Origin: Neoconidiobolus thromboides FSU 785
Taxonomy: Eukaryota > Entomophthoromycota > Entomophthoromycetes > Entomophthorales > Neoconidiobolaceae
Assembly: GCA_025603075.1 (NCBI GenBank)
Contig: MU626475.1
Span: forward strand, 1 to 31,702
DNA length: 31,702 nt
Direction of reading: 5' to 3'
Both the position numbers and the translations under genes were made by a program. The notes beneath the pieces are model-generated. The model searched no databases and was not told the DNA's origin. It was given only the letters and a program-made list of their open reading frames with translations. Below are positions 31,700-31,702 of this stretch, one piece after another (position 1 is the stretch's first letter; each line of letters opens with the position of its first letter).

Positions 31700-31702
31700 T
31701 GT

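Larger units (their letters stand above)
30956..31702. other. MITE-rich intergenic end of window
   Basis: Three MITE copies (31168-31267, 31266-31368, 31595-31699) lie within about 530 bases, all in the same orientation. The remainder is AT-rich with no gene seen. Confidence 0.6.

Overview
The window looks like nuclear DNA of an early-diverging filamentous fungus, most like the Entomophthoromycotina (for example Conidiobolus). This is an inference from content. The DNA is very AT-rich. Housekeeping genes are cut by many short GT-AG introns. There is a fungal-type Pom152 nucleoporin, and three receptors of the rhodopsin-like (family A-like) GPCR group that is expanded in that lineage. No bacterial, viral or organellar genes were seen.

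Layout. Positions 2-325 hold the 3' end of a Gly/Ser/Thr-rich protein gene cut by the window edge. An intronless GPCR follows (1592-2605, +). POM152 runs from 3947 to 8173 (+, 7 exons reconstructed, 1279 aa). A region rich in small inverted-repeat elements follows. It holds an orphan ORF resembling part of a fungal transcription-factor regulatory domain with no DNA-binding domain (10081-10815, -), then a second GPCR (13289-14302, -), a 308-bp fold-back element with 105-bp arms (15122-15429), and a third GPCR (17251-18273, +). The second half is gene-dense: an initiator tRNA-Met gene (18439-18510, -), an SQS1-like R3H/G-patch protein (18830-20917, +, 4 exons), a long-chain acyl-CoA synthetase (21164-23469, -, 6 exons), an OST-alpha/TMEM184-family membrane protein (24034-25595, -, about 5 exons), exportin-2/CSE1 (26586-30282, +, 17 exons, 984 aa) and a second, identical initiator tRNA-Met gene (30880-30951, +).

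The housekeeping genes serve the nuclear pore and transport (POM152, CSE1), RNA processing (SQS1), lipid activation (acyl-CoA synthetase) and translation initiation (tRNA-iMet). They do not form an operon-like system. The accessory layer is the three paralogous receptors and a family of about 105-bp MITE-like elements. At least twelve copies of this family are present, all in non-coding DNA, with ends of the form TA-TGGGGATGT...ACATCCCCA-TA.

The most notable observations are the MITE family, the fold-back element whose arms differ only by transitions, the intronless receptor family in an intron-dense genome (one member has lost the TM7 NP proline), and the two identical tRNA-iMet genes. I found no clearly new multi-gene system. 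Exon structures were derived by hand from splice signals and reading-frame continuity; the total CDS length is a multiple of three in every spliced gene.
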